Assembly: GCF_002860165.1 (NCBI RefSeq)
Contig: NZ_PGUZ01000042.1
Span: forward strand, 97,274-161,273
Origin: Bacillus sp. V3-13
GTDB lineage: Bacteria; Bacillota; Bacilli; Bacillales; Cytobacillaceae
DNA: 64,000 nucleotides
Reading direction: 5' to 3'
The notes under the pieces were generated by a model. The model worked only from the letters and a program-made list of their open reading frames with translations, was not told where the DNA came from and searched no databases. The position numbers and the translations under genes are program-made. Positions 54,401 to 63,643 of the stretch are shown here, piece after piece (position 1 is the first letter of the stretch; every line of letters starts with the position of its first letter).

Positions 54401-54648
54401 CCGTTGTCGTCGAACATCCACCAATTAAACCCTCTATTATACACAATCACTACTTTTTATATAATTATGGACAATAATTTACTTCCAAACTAGCTCGTTA
54501 ATTGTGAACATTTTCTAAACATATAGTGAATACAGTGTTAACCTCATTCCCATGATTCGAGCGCTGTATTATAATGGAACTAATTTAAAACTCCGTTTTG
54601 GGGGCTATTCCATTCTATGGATGGATAGTGAAGCGAATCAAATTTTAC

Positions 54649-54691
54649 GGGCGGTAATGGATGCTCGGGGAAAATGACGGACTTGCCGCCC
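54649..54691 (+). promoter_or_regulatory. Structured leader upstream of the Fe-S-type regulator
   Basis: GGGCGGTAA (54649-54657) and TTGCCGCCC (54683-54691) pair with one mismatch around a 25-base loop, 35 bases before the start codon. A smaller CCAT / ATGG hairpin lies at 54610-54620, and a TATAAT at 54570-54575 could begin a transcript with a leader of about 145 bases. No T tract follows, so a cis-regulatory or RNA-stability element is more likely than a terminator. No riboswitch class recognised. Confidence 0.45.
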
Positions 54692-54726
54692 ATTAAGGGG
54701 AAATAATCTGACTGAGGTGAGCTTTG

Positions 54727-55428
54727 ATGGAACAAACATTAAGAGTTACAAATGTTTTATCCGATCCAACAAGGTATTATATTTATCAATACATCACAAA
54801 GTGGCACAGAGAAGTGACAGTCCAGGAAATTGCCGATGAGTTCGATATCCACCCAAATGTAGCGAGACTCCATTTATCAAAGCTTGAAGATGTAAATATG
54901 CTGGTTTCCGAGACAAAGAAAACGGGAAAAGGCGGACGGCCGAGCAGATTGTATCGTTTAAGTGACGATGTGATCCAACTCCATTTTCCGTTCCGCGACT
55001 ATCAGCTCCTTTCAAAAATTGCGCTGCAAACGATGCTTAACCTCGGTGAAGAAGGGAAAAAAGCCTTGTATTTAACAGGAAAGCAATTTGGAGCCGAATT
55101 AATTGACCAGGAAACAGCAAGAAACTTCAACTTCGGCGAAGAGCTCAGCTTCGACCAGAAAGTGAATATACTAAAGAGTGCTTCAACGGTGGCTGGATTT
55201 TATCCAGAACTGGAAGCCGGCGAGGATAAAACGAAAATTTATTTTCAAATATTCAACTGCCCGTTTAAAGAGGTTGCCGTTGAGCATACTGACGCGGTCT
55301 GCAATATGCATTATGAATTTTTAAAAGGAATGTTCGAATCCTTGTTTGAATCCGTTGATCTTGTGGAAAAAGAAAACATGCTTTCCGGATGTCAATCTTG
55401 CACCTACCAGGCTTTCGTCGCGAACTAA
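54727..55428 (+). CDS. ArsR-like winged-helix regulator with Cys-rich (probable Fe-S) C-terminus
   Basis: 233 residues. The ATG at 54727 is 8 bases after TGAGGTG. The N-terminal winged helix (about 1-75) has Leu-Ser-Asp-Pro-Thr-Arg-Tyr-Tyr-Ile and Asn-Val-Ala-Arg-Leu-His-Leu-Ser-Lys-Leu. The C-terminal half carries Cys-Pro-Phe, Cys-Asn-Met-His and Cys-Gln-Ser-Cys, the arrangement seen in SufR-like [4Fe-4S] regulators. Redox or iron-sulfur sensing is therefore inferred. It precedes yqgY and has a long structured leader that may be autoregulated. Confidence 0.8.
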   Translation: MEQTLRVTNVLSDPTRYYIYQYITKWHREVTVQEIADEFDIHPNVARLHLSKLEDVNMLVSETKKTGKGGRPSRLYRLSDDVIQLHFPFRDYQLLSKIALQTMLNLGEEGKKALYLTGKQFGAELIDQETARNFNFGEELSFDQKVNILKSASTVAGFYPELEAGEDKTKIYFQIFNCPFKEVAVEHTDAVCNMHYEFLKGMFESLFESVDLVEKENMLSGCQSCTYQAFVAN

Positions 55429-55511
55429 CAACAATCATTTATTTACAATTGGCTTGCGTTTATTTTATAATATTGTAATGATGGGACTTGTAGGGTAAAG
55501 GAGGGATACAT

Positions 55512-55757
55512 ATGGATCGTATGTACAGAGTTTTAGGATTCTGGACGGGTATATTTGCAGTTATGTTTTACTTGGGTGACATGTATGCGTTGTCCTTAAT
55601 TTTCTTTGGGCAAACAGGATTTTTCGTACTTTTAAGTTATTTAAAACTTTCCGAGCGCATGTATATTTATGTTTTCGGTGCCTACTTAACAATTTTCTTC
55701 GCTGGCTTTACCTACTGGACGACCTTTATGATGACGCCGGGTGCTGGCGGCCATTAA
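55512..55757 (+). CDS. yqgY: DUF2626 family membrane protein YqgY
   Basis: 81 residues with AAAGGAGG before the ATG. Three hydrophobic segments fill most of the chain (Trp-Thr-Gly-Ile-Phe-Ala-Val-Met ... Phe-Ala-Gly-Phe-Thr-Tyr-Trp-Thr). The end is Gly-Ala-Gly-Gly-His. Family function unknown. It lies 83 bases after the regulator gene. Confidence 0.88.
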   Translation: MDRMYRVLGFWTGIFAVMFYLGDMYALSLIFFGQTGFFVLLSYLKLSERMYIYVFGAYLTIFFAGFTYWTTFMMTPGAGGH

Positions 55758-55768
55758 ATGTGATTACG

Positions 55769-55800
55769 AAAAAAGCGCTGGCAAGCCTGGCGCTTTTTTT
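55769..55800 (+). terminator. Terminator after yqgY
   Basis: AAAAAAGCGC / GCGCTTTTTTT stem plus T tract, 12 bases past the yqgY stop. The A tract upstream could let it serve the opposing methyltransferase gene as well. Confidence 0.8.
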
Positions 55801-55844
55801 GTGTGCCAAAATCATAACCCGCCCTGGGCGATTCAATTGCCCGC

Positions 55845-56945
55845 CTAAGAAAGCCGATCCATTACAATCCTTTCTTCCGGAATATCAAGCCCTTTTGCCT
55901 GGGCAATCACATGAAAAGCGGCACTGATCCCATCAGGCATAACAAGGCTGCGGACCGCCCTGTTCAGCTTGCTTGTTGCTGAAAATGGATTCGGGTCATA
56001 ATGATCGCGAAGCATCTCCAATATTCCGGCTGAAAGCAGAAACTGGTCCTGTCTCAGTTTTGCGATAAACTTCAGTTTCCGCTCGTTGCCTTGTTTAATC
56101 AACGCATCAAAGTGAACATGGCTTGTAATATCCATCTCACCCGGCCTTTCCAAAACATTATCGACCATTTGATGCTGGAAATAACCCCTCAGGCTGCCAT
56201 TTCTTCTTGATGGCTCTTGCCACTCTTCATTTGTATAACCGTAATCAACAGTGACGACAATCCCTTTTTCCAATGTTTTTGCGATGGTTGCCACGACTTC
56301 CTCCATCTGAAGAGGGATTTCAATTCGCTGGCCTTCCTGCAGTTCGGGGCCGTAATCTTCAAGAAACGTTGTGATTTTTGAATTTTGTAATGGTACCGCT
56401 GTTTCAATTAGCTTCCCGCTTGATTCCGCAACCATAATTTCGGCCAATTCTCCGTCCTTTTTTTCGATTACATGGACTGGCAGTGCATCGTATAACTCAT
56501 TCGAAAAGATCATTCCGGAAAATGGCTCTAGTTCCTCAAGGGCGTTTATTTGCCGGCAAACGGGGCCGGGCTCAATTAGTTCCTGCTGGAGACGCCGGTG
56601 ATACGGGCTGGTTTCGACGATAAAATAAGCGAGTGGCGTGTCAGTCAACTTCTTCCACTCATCGATGAATGCTGCAGCGAATCTGCCATCCCCTGCGCCA
56701 AGTTCACTTACCTTTGCCGGCAAATCAATTTCCTTTACAATCTCACTGTACCATTTCGCCACTGCCCTTCCATACACGTCGGAAATATTGCTCGAGGTGA
56801 TAAAATCTCCGCCAGGGCCTATTTTTTTTCCTTCTTTCATATAATAACCGAGTTCCGGATGGTATAAAGCGGCTGAAATGTATTCAGCATATGTAATCAT
56901 GTTTGAAGAAGTCGAAAAAATCACGTTTTTTAGATAATTCAACAT
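55845..56945 (-). CDS. MidA-family class I SAM-dependent methyltransferase
   Basis: 366 residues; AAGGAG stands 5 bases before the ATG. The COG1565/MidA family pattern is clear: Ala-Leu-Tyr-His-Pro-Glu-Leu-Gly-Tyr-Tyr, Gly-Asp-Phe-Ile-Thr-Ser and the SAM loop Glu-Leu-Gly-Ala-Gly-Asp-Gly-Arg. Asn-Glu-Leu-Tyr-Asp-Ala-Leu-Pro-Val-His and Val-Asp-Tyr-Gly-Tyr follow. The mitochondrial relative NDUFAF7 methylates an arginine of complex I; the bacterial substrate is unknown. Confidence 0.92.
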   Translation of the reverse strand: MLNYLKNVIFSTSSNMITYAEYISAALYHPELGYYMKEGKKIGPGGDFITSSNISDVYGRAVAKWYSEIVKEIDLPAKVSELGAGDGRFAAAFIDEWKKLTDTPLAYFIVETSPYHRRLQQELIEPGPVCRQINALEELEPFSGMIFSNELYDALPVHVIEKKDGELAEIMVAESSGKLIETAVPLQNSKITTFLEDYGPELQEGQRIEIPLQMEEVVATIAKTLEKGIVVTVDYGYTNEEWQEPSRRNGSLRGYFQHQMVDNVLERPGEMDITSHVHFDALIKQGNERKLKFIAKLRQDQFLLSAGILEMLRDHYDPNPFSATSKLNRAVRSLVMPDGISAAFHVIAQAKGLDIPEERIVMDRLS

Positions 56946-57055
56946 ATTTACTCCTTTATTTATGTTTTCACCATTGACATAGTGTTTTCTTTATTATATT
57001 GTAAGATTAGTAGCTTAAACTTATCCCCTCCCATTATATGAATAGAACATCCCCC

Positions 57056-57091
57056 AGAAAACCCCTTCTCTCCTTTGAGAAGGGGTTTTCT
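57056..57091. terminator. Bidirectional-looking terminator after yqgX
   Basis: A 15-bp stem, AGAAAACCCCTTCTC / GAGAAGGGGTTTTCT, with a 6-base loop. It lies 10 bases past the yqgX stop, between two minus-strand genes. Confidence 0.8.
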
Positions 57092-57101
57092 ATGTCTATT
57101 G

Positions 57102-57734
57102 TTAAAAACCGTTAAGAAAAGGGTTTCCGTCCATTTCTGCACCAATTGTCGTGGTGGGACCATGGCCCGGGAGGACTTCTGTTTCCTCAGGCAAGGTTAA
57201 CAGGTGATCATGGATGCTTTTAATGAGCTGATCATGATTTCCGCCAGGCAGGTCAGTGCGGCCGATGCTGCCGTTAAATAAGGCATCCCCTGCTGCAACG
57301 AATTCTGCTTCCGCAAAATAAATGGAAACACTGCCAGGTGAATGGCCGGGTGTCTCGAAAACTTGAAATGTAAAATCCCCGATCGTTCGTTGATTTGCTG
57401 CAGCAAGAAAATGGTCTGCCGCTTTTGCACGGACTTTTCCAGCCATAAAAAACTCTGAGCCATTTAACGTCGGGTCTCCAAGCCAATTCGCTTCTTTTTC
57501 ATGAACATAGACGGGAATGTTAAACTTTTCTCTGACCGCATCTACGGCGCCAATATGATCAAAGTGGGCATGTGTCAGCAAAACAGCCTGAGGCTTAAGT
57601 TCTTCCGCCTCAATTGCGCTGATCACCTTCCCGGCTTCTTCACCGGGGTCAATGATTAAACATGATTTCCGGTCATTATAAATGATGTAGCAATTAGTTT
57701 GCAGCGGCCCAAGCGGCATTTGAATCCATTTCAC
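57102..57734 (-). CDS. yqgX: Metallo-beta-lactamase fold hydrolase YqgX (glyoxalase II-like)
   Basis: 210 residues (B. subtilis 211). The GTG at 57734 is 8 bases after GGAGG and gives Lys-Trp-Ile-Gln-Met-Pro-Leu-Gly-Pro-Leu. Zinc ligands are Thr-His-Ala-His-Phe-Asp-His, the His in Thr-Pro-Gly-His-Ser-Pro-Gly, the Asp in Ala-Gly-Asp-Ala and a C-terminal Pro-Gly-His-Gly-Pro. Probably a bacillithiol-linked or general thioester hydrolase. Confidence 0.92.
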   Translation of the reverse strand: MKWIQMPLGPLQTNCYIIYNDRKSCLIIDPGEEAGKVISAIEAEELKPQAVLLTHAHFDHIGAVDAVREKFNIPVYVHEKEANWLGDPTLNGSEFFMAGKVRAKAADHFLAAANQRTIGDFTFQVFETPGHSPGSVSIYFAEAEFVAAGDALFNGSIGRTDLPGGNHDQLIKSIHDHLLTLPEETEVLPGHGPTTTIGAEMDGNPFLNGF

Positions 57735-57814
57735 AATTACACCCTCCATTTGCTGTTTATGCTTATGTTAATATTATTTTACACTATCTGAAAATAAGGA
57801 GGAAGGAGATCGGC

Positions 57815-58309
57815 ATGATTATTCATTATGGTATTGAAGCAACTCATATTATTGGACAGGTTCCTGAATTTATTGAGCTGGTGCGCCGTGAAACAAGTCC
57901 GGATGATGAGCATGATTCAATGTTTATTTATCGATCAGCCGATGCAAGCTCTCTTGCCACAAACCTGCTGCTTGAAGGTGAACTTTATGAAGATATCCAT
58001 TTGCTCATTCTTTTGACAAACGCAACCACCGGGGACGTGTTTTCCGATTATGGCTTTATCAGCGAGAAGCAAAATCATTACTTATTTAAAAGCATGGTAA
58101 GCTGTTTCTTGATTAAGAATGGTGATAAAATAGCGGTTGAAATGGCACAGCTGCAAATGGAAGAACACCTTGTTGCCAGAACAAAAACAAATGGCGATGA
58201 ACTGTTTTTTGTTGCTTTGCATGACCAGGAATTGATCGGCCGAATCGCGAAAGCGTACGACATAGAAGTGTCATTTTTAGATCTCGACAAACCTGCTGAA
58301 AAATTATAA
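57815..58309 (+). CDS. Conserved-looking protein of unknown function
   Basis: 164 residues. AAGGAGG followed by GGAG gives a strong ribosome site before the ATG. No signal peptide or membrane span is seen and no domain was recognised. The chain is acidic with alternating helices and strands (Asp-Val-Phe-Ser-Asp-Tyr-Gly-Phe in the middle). It lies divergent from yqgX and ahead of yqgW. Confidence 0.75.
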   Translation: MIIHYGIEATHIIGQVPEFIELVRRETSPDDEHDSMFIYRSADASSLATNLLLEGELYEDIHLLILLTNATTGDVFSDYGFISEKQNHYLFKSMVSCFLIKNGDKIAVEMAQLQMEEHLVARTKTNGDELFFVALHDQELIGRIAKAYDIEVSFLDLDKPAEKL

Positions 58310-58406
58310 AATAAAATACGAATGTATATAAAAATCATTACATACAGTTATTTAAAAATCTGAACGAAAACAGCTTACGGGGCTTTAAAGTGAAGGAGGT
58401 TTTATG

Positions 58407-58580
58407 ATGGGACTTGTTATTATTTTTGCTTTAGTTACACTTCTGGCAGGATACGCGAGCTACACTTCTCTTAAGAACAAAAATCTGCTCGGATTATTTT
58501 TCGCGCTGGGAACGTTCGTCGTATTTGGCTGGTTTTCAATTATGACGGTCATCCACCATGGTTTTCCAACTGCACACTAA
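58407..58580 (+). CDS. yqgW: DUF2759 small membrane protein YqgW
   Basis: 57 residues, two transmembrane helices joined by Ser-Leu-Lys-Asn-Lys-Asn, ending Val-Ile-His-His-Gly-Phe-Pro-Thr-Ala-His. Of two tandem ATGs I prefer 58407, 7 bases after AAGGAGG. Position next to yqgV matches B. subtilis yqgW. Function unknown. Confidence 0.82.
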   Translation: MGLVIIFALVTLLAGYASYTSLKNKNLLGLFFALGTFVVFGWFSIMTVIHHGFPTAH

Positions 58581-58591
58581 AAAGCTTTATA

Positions 58592-58628
58592 AAAAGGATT
58601 GCCTGTATACCGGCAATCCTTTTTTTAT
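58592..58628. terminator. Terminator between yqgW and yqgV
   Basis: AAAAAGGATTGCC / GGCAATCCTTTTTTT with an 8-base loop. The symmetric tails let it serve both convergent genes. Confidence 0.85.
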
Positions 58629-58641
58629 GGCCTGCTTTAGG

Positions 58642-58962
58642 CTAGAAATCACCTTCAAGCAGATCCTCAACTCTTTTTACCTTGTCTTCCATCCGTCTTT
58701 GTATATCGCGCCTGTCATCAATGCGGATATTCGTGGCTACCCGCGAGAGCCCTTTTTCAAAGGGAGCTTCGTGCATCGCCTGAATCACTTCGAATAAATC
58801 AGCAAGCTCCCCTTCAATAATCGTATTCATCGGAGTCAGCTGGTATCTGATTTTTCCTGTTGCTTCATATCTTTTTAACACCTTTTGAATGTCTGCAACA
58901 TACTCACTGACACTGGGGGAATCGGTTCCAATCGGGATAACGGTCACATCTGCAATTGCCAA
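58642..58962 (-). CDS. yqgV: MTH1187 family thiamine-binding protein YqgV
   Basis: 106 residues. The TTG at 58962 is 7 bases after GAGGTG. The family pattern Asp-Val-Thr-Val-Ile-Pro-Ile-Gly-Thr then Tyr-Gln-Leu-Thr-Pro-Met-Asn-Thr-Ile-Ile-Glu-Gly is present. Members bind thiamine or its precursors in a ferredoxin-like fold. The C-terminus is rich in Arg and Asp. Confidence 0.88.
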   Translation of the reverse strand: MAIADVTVIPIGTDSPSVSEYVADIQKVLKRYEATGKIRYQLTPMNTIIEGELADLFEVIQAMHEAPFEKGLSRVATNIRIDDRRDIQRRMEDKVKRVEDLLEGDF

Positions 58963-59019
58963 TTTGATCACCTCATTGCTTTTTTAGCCATCTTTTCATA
59001 AGAAAAAATAAATCTCAAG

Positions 59020-60180
59020 TCAAACGTCGGTTTTGATTAGCGGAATCACCTTCTTCGAATTCAAAAGAAGCAGCTTCTCAAGCTGATAACCGACCAGACA
59101 CATCATGCTGTCCGGGGAACAGCTGAGAGGCTCATTATCCATTCCCTCAAAATAAATGGTTTCATCTCCGCTTTTCAGATCATAGGAAACCAACTGAAAT
59201 CCGGCTGCATAATTGTCCGCTTCACCGCTTGAGAGCGGGCGAAATGTCATAAAGCGCCGCGCTGTCCCGATAAAGTCAAAATGGGGGACAAGCCACCCTG
59301 AAAACCTTGTTAAGTGTGGGAAACTGAGGGAAGATATTTTCTTTAAATCATTGGATAAAAAGGTATAAATGCCTTGTTCCGGCTTCTCCCTGTTTACTGA
59401 TACCGTAATCAACAAATTCTTGAATGTTGAAATTTCTATGATATTTTCAAATAAAGCAGGCTCCTCAGGGCTGCCGATTTCTTTTTTAACGAGAGGGGCA
59501 AGCAGCCCGGGATTATTTTCATCCCAGTCCAAAAAAACAAGCTCTCTCCTGTTAAGCCAATGGGCAAACGGTTCCGGCAAATTTACGTCTGTTAACTCGC
59601 CGCCTGGAACATTTAATAAATAAGTACTGTAGCTCCAGTCCTCGGCAAAAGACGAAACGAGAATAATATCTTCATCATATGGATTCCATTTAAAGGCAAG
59701 CTCAAATGATTCTATCTGCCTGGAAAACATCTGTTTTCCGGAACGATCAAGGACGGTGATGACTCCTGCATATGTTGATGGTGCCGAATGGACCAGGAAC
59801 TGACGCTTCGATGGACTGATGTGGACATCCACAATCGGGCTCTGGTTTTCATAAAGCAAGCTGCTCTCACCTGATCTTAAGTTATATGTATAGACGTTAG
59901 AACCATGGCTAACATTTGTTGTAAACAGTATAGTTTCATGATCAAGCCATCCACTCACTCTATTAAAGGTGCCATCGGGAATATTAATTGGAGTAATCGG
60001 TTGTTCATCCCGGAAGGTTGGGGATGGATGGTTTTTCCCGATATCCTTTTCCCCAATATCCGAATGGGGTTCTGATTCTTTTTCCGGTGAACAGGAAGAT
60101 AGTATCGTTGTGAAAATGATGATGCAAAACAAACAAATAAATCTATCATATTTTTTTCTCGTTGTCTTCCTTTTCACCAT
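59020..60180 (-). CDS. yqgU: YqgU-like lipoprotein with beta-propeller-type repeats
   Basis: 386 residues. The ATG at 60180 is 7 bases after AAGGCGG. The signal peptide ends Leu-Ser-Ser-Cys, a lipobox. The mature chain shows repeated Trp/Leu-Asp blocks such as Phe-Asn-Arg-Val-Ser-Gly-Trp-Leu and Phe-Lys-Trp-Asn-Pro-Tyr-Asp-Glu-Asp, suggesting a WD40- or TolB-like propeller. Membrane-anchored outside the cell; function unknown. Position supports YqgU. Confidence 0.82.
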   Translation of the reverse strand: MVKRKTTRKKYDRFICLFCIIIFTTILSSCSPEKESEPHSDIGEKDIGKNHPSPTFRDEQPITPINIPDGTFNRVSGWLDHETILFTTNVSHGSNVYTYNLRSGESSLLYENQSPIVDVHISPSKRQFLVHSAPSTYAGVITVLDRSGKQMFSRQIESFELAFKWNPYDEDIILVSSFAEDWSYSTYLLNVPGGELTDVNLPEPFAHWLNRRELVFLDWDENNPGLLAPLVKKEIGSPEEPALFENIIEISTFKNLLITVSVNREKPEQGIYTFLSNDLKKISSLSFPHLTRFSGWLVPHFDFIGTARRFMTFRPLSSGEADNYAAGFQLVSYDLKSGDETIYFEGMDNEPLSCSPDSMMCLVGYQLEKLLLLNSKKVIPLIKTDV

Positions 60181-60384
60181 TCCCACACCGCCTTTATCAC
60201 TTAATAATCAGTACGTTGCAAAGCCGTGAATGTTTCAGTTTTTTGAAAATATATTAAAAGAAAAAAAAAGCCGATAGCCGGCTTCTTCGCAAGATCGTTT
60301 TATGATCATGGACCGCTTTCACAACCATGTTAATGATAATGGGCGAAAAATACAAGTTATTTTTTGAAAACAGCAGTTATTTTT

Positions 60385-61569
60385 TTACATGTAAAGGGCC
60401 GCCAAAAATATCCCGAGTGCTTCTGCGTAGATTTCGTCAAATTGGGATAATGGCAGCGGGTTTATTCCTTTGCCAAGCTCAATCGTAAATCCAGGCCGGC
60501 GAAATTCCTGAATAAACCAGTCTTTATAGCCAGCATGGCTGTCAACATATTGAACGGCATGGTAGCCGCTGACCCTGGCGAATTCATTGGCAATTATCCT
60601 TGACTCCGGAGGCTCCGACCCTTCGTATCCCCAATAAAATTCCTTTCCTTGTGTATGAAAAGCAAGTAACCGATCAAAAGATCTCTCCCTGGCAAGCTCT
60701 TCCATCACAACCGCTTCCGGTTCAGTTAACGGGGCCTCACCGGGATAATCTCTCGGCGCAGGTGATTTTGGTTTCCGTGCTTCTTCGATTTCCCAGTTTG
60801 CCGGGAATTGATTATTTAAATCAACACCGTTTATATTTGCTTTCCAGCCAGTAAAGTCGGTACTTCCCCTGTTGATTTTAATTACTCTTGCGCTCACTTC
60901 CTCTGGAGGCCCTGTTACGACAAGGTCGACTCCATCAGGATTGACCATTGGCACAATCGACAGATCGACACTGTCGTATATATTCATGCTGTTAATACCG
61001 CGGACCGGATTCATATTCGTTAAAGACAGCAGATAAGTGTTTAAAAAGCTCATTAATATAGCTGTTGTAATCCATTCATTAGCATGAAAGGAGGCATTCA
61101 TATGGACTTTACGCCTCCCGCGCCCAAGCCTGATTTCCTGGATCGGCTTACCCAATACGCTGTCGCCGATCGTATTTATGTTTATAAACGGATAAACATT
61201 CAGCAGTTTTTCTATATCCGTTGATAATGTATTAAAGTCGTACGGTTTCTTCCCGATCACAATTGCTTCAGTTACCCTTCTTGGCAAAAAGACCGTCTGA
61301 CCGGCCGTAAGCGCATTTGCGTTTACAGTTTGGTTTAAAAGGAGCAACGCATCCACTGACAAATTCCTTGCAGCTGCCAGTTTCCAAAAAGTGTCTCCCC
61401 TTCTTATCGAGTAAGCAACTGAAGTAAACCCGGGAACATTGATTTCCTGCCCGATTTGTAAAGCGGTTGCTGTTGCCAGGTTATTTGAATCGAGGATCAA
61501 GTTCAGCGGCATGCGAAATAGATGGCTATAATACCAGAGGGAATCTCCCGCGCGTGCGCGCACTTTCAT
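60385..61569 (-). CDS. yqgT: LysM-M14 peptidase (gamma-D-glutamyl-diamino acid endopeptidase type)
   Basis: 394 residues. Two LysM repeats (about 1-48 and 50-97) bind peptidoglycan. A carboxypeptidase-like M14 domain follows, with zinc ligands in His-Ala-Asn-Glu-Trp and a catalytic Glu in Ile-Glu-Leu-Gly-Lys-Gly. Homologues cut the gamma-D-Glu to diamino acid bond in wall peptides. It has no signal peptide, so it may act in recycling or the spore compartment. Matches yqgT. Confidence 0.9.
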   Translation of the reverse strand: MKVRARAGDSLWYYSHLFRMPLNLILDSNNLATATALQIGQEINVPGFTSVAYSIRRGDTFWKLAAARNLSVDALLLLNQTVNANALTAGQTVFLPRRVTEAIVIGKKPYDFNTLSTDIEKLLNVYPFININTIGDSVLGKPIQEIRLGRGRRKVHMNASFHANEWITTAILMSFLNTYLLSLTNMNPVRGINSMNIYDSVDLSIVPMVNPDGVDLVVTGPPEEVSARVIKINRGSTDFTGWKANINGVDLNNQFPANWEIEEARKPKSPAPRDYPGEAPLTEPEAVVMEELARERSFDRLLAFHTQGKEFYWGYEGSEPPESRIIANEFARVSGYHAVQYVDSHAGYKDWFIQEFRRPGFTIELGKGINPLPLSQFDEIYAEALGIFLAALYM

Positions 61570-61708
61570 TCTTTTTCACCCCTTCCATTACACCATAATT
61601 ATGATCGGAAGGCTTGTAAAATGACTGCTGCTGCCGGGATTTCTCCGTGTAAAACTAATTGAATCATGCCTGGTATATGGCAAGCAGCCGCCCATCTTTT
61701 CTGCAGAA

Positions 61709-61745
61709 AAAAGGCCTGCATCCAACTGGGGGATACAGGCCTCGA
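61709..61745 (-). terminator. Terminator after yqgS
   Basis: AGGCCTG...GTATCC / GGATG...CAGGCCT stem with six Ts on the minus strand, beginning just past the yqgS stop. Confidence 0.75.
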
Positions 61746-61747
61746 TT

Positions 61748-63643
61748 TTATTCGTTGTTTTCTTGCAATCCACTATCTTCACTTCGGTAATTCTCATTTT
61801 CATAGAAGCGAAGCAGATCGCCGTAAATAATTTTATCTGAGTATTCAAGCTCGTTCTTCGCTTTTTCCATGTAAGGCTCGCATGCTTTTTGGTCTTCTGC
61901 CGGTTCCCCTGTGCTCTTATCATAGCAGGTTTCCCGGGTATATACATGGTCTTTCGTGATAAAGCTGCCATCGCGGAGCACGGTAAATTCCATCCGGTCT
62001 TCCGAGAACAAATCTGCCCCGAACTGAATATCGTTTTTCGTATCAATGCCAAGAAGGTGCAGAATCGTTGGCTTCAGGTCAATTTGGCCTGATACGGTCG
62101 AGATCGTTTTTCCTTCATGACCAGGAATATGGATAATCAACGGCACACGCTGCAACTGGGTGCTGACAAACGGTGTGACTTCCGTTCCTAAAAATTCGCT
62201 CATTGCCTTATTATGGTTCTCGGAAATCCCGTAGTGGTCACCATAAAGGATAATAATTGAATCTTCATAGAGTCCTTCGTCCTTTAATTTCTGGATGAAG
62301 TTCTTAATCGCTTCATCCGTATAACGGACAGTAGGGAAATAGTTGTCTACCGTATTATTGCCCGAAGTATAAGGCTGAATAAATTTATCTTCTTCCCCCA
62401 ACTCGAACGGGTGATGGTTCGTCAACGTGATGAACTTCGTATAAAACGGCTTTGGCATTTGCTTTAAATGCTGGACAGACTGCTCCAGGAAATCGATATC
62501 CTTCAAGCCCCAGCCGACAGAGTTTTCTTCTGTGATGTCATAATCGACCATTGAATAAAAGCGGTCATAGCCAAAGGAATCATACATAATGTCCCGATTC
62601 CAGAAGCTTTTATTGTTTGCGTGAAGCGTTGCTGTATAATAGCCGTTATTGCCGAGAATTTCCGGCGTGGCCGTAAACTCGTTTCCCGAATGAGTAAAGA
62701 ATACCGCACCACGGCTTAACGGATATAGGGAATTATCCAAAAGAAATTCTGAATCCGATGTTTTTCCCTGGGCAGTTTGGTGATAAAAATTATCGAAGTA
62801 ATAGCTCTCTCCGATGAAATCATTCAGAAACGGTGTAATCTCTTCTCCATTTACCGTTTTGTTAATTACAAAGTTTTGCGTTGATTCCATTGAAATTACA
62901 ATCACATTTTTGCCTTTGGCAACCCCGAACATGTCAGCTTCGGGCTCCTTATAGTTGGCATGGACATAATTGTCGATATCGACCAGCTCGCTGCCGTCAG
63001 CGAGAGCACGCTGTGCGGACGATTTCGATTGCAAAAACATGTCATACAGATGGTAATTGTAAGTACCGATATTTTTGACAAGAATTTCACGGTCAAAGGT
63101 ACGTGTCAACAGCTGTGGACGTTCCGTTTCAGCAAGGCCCAGATTAAAAAAGGCGATCGCAATCGAAACAAGAAAAAACACGCGGCGGTTGACCTTTGAA
63201 TATTCCTTGACCATGATAAATTTCGGCTTTAATTTAATAAGCAGCGCCAAAATAAAAAAGTCTGCAAAATAAAGAAAATCACTTACATAAAGCAATTCAT
63301 TGACACTGCTTCCCAAATCGCTCATATTGCTTGTTTGGAACAGCACAGGGAGCGTTAAAAAGTCATTGAAGAAACGGTAAAATACTACATTGGCAAACAA
63401 CACAGCCGAAATGACAAAGCTGGAAATCAAGATGTAACGGTTTCTGTTCTTTTCCTTCATAAATAAGCTGATGCCAAAAATAAATAACAGGAAGCTTAAC
63501 GGGTTGATAAATAAAATAAACTCCTGCTTCCAGTTTTCAATTTTAATATCAAAGCTAGTTTTATAGACAATATAGGTTTTAAGCCAAAGCAGCACCGTCG
63601 CAATCGCAATCAACGATATCTTTGACCAGTTCAATTTTCGCAT
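61748..63643 (-). CDS. yqgS: LtaS-family sulfatase-fold membrane protein YqgS
   Basis: 631 residues. Five N-terminal membrane spans (to about 180) precede an extracellular sulfatase-like domain. The catalytic Thr lies in Gln-Gly-Lys-Thr-Ser-Asp-Ser-Glu, and metal ligands are in Val-Ile-Ser-Met-Glu-Ser and Tyr-Gly-Asp-His-Tyr-Gly. LtaS homologues polymerise glycerol phosphate for lipoteichoic acid; YqgS is one of the minor, sporulation-associated paralogues in B. subtilis. Confidence 0.94.
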   Translation of the reverse strand: MRKLNWSKISLIAIATVLLWLKTYIVYKTSFDIKIENWKQEFILFINPLSFLLFIFGISLFMKEKNRNRYILISSFVISAVLFANVVFYRFFNDFLTLPVLFQTSNMSDLGSSVNELLYVSDFLYFADFFILALLIKLKPKFIMVKEYSKVNRRVFFLVSIAIAFFNLGLAETERPQLLTRTFDREILVKNIGTYNYHLYDMFLQSKSSAQRALADGSELVDIDNYVHANYKEPEADMFGVAKGKNVIVISMESTQNFVINKTVNGEEITPFLNDFIGESYYFDNFYHQTAQGKTSDSEFLLDNSLYPLSRGAVFFTHSGNEFTATPEILGNNGYYTATLHANNKSFWNRDIMYDSFGYDRFYSMVDYDITEENSVGWGLKDIDFLEQSVQHLKQMPKPFYTKFITLTNHHPFELGEEDKFIQPYTSGNNTVDNYFPTVRYTDEAIKNFIQKLKDEGLYEDSIIILYGDHYGISENHNKAMSEFLGTEVTPFVSTQLQRVPLIIHIPGHEGKTISTVSGQIDLKPTILHLLGIDTKNDIQFGADLFSEDRMEFTVLRDGSFITKDHVYTRETCYDKSTGEPAEDQKACEPYMEKAKNELEYSDKIIYGDLLRFYENENYRSEDSGLQENNE

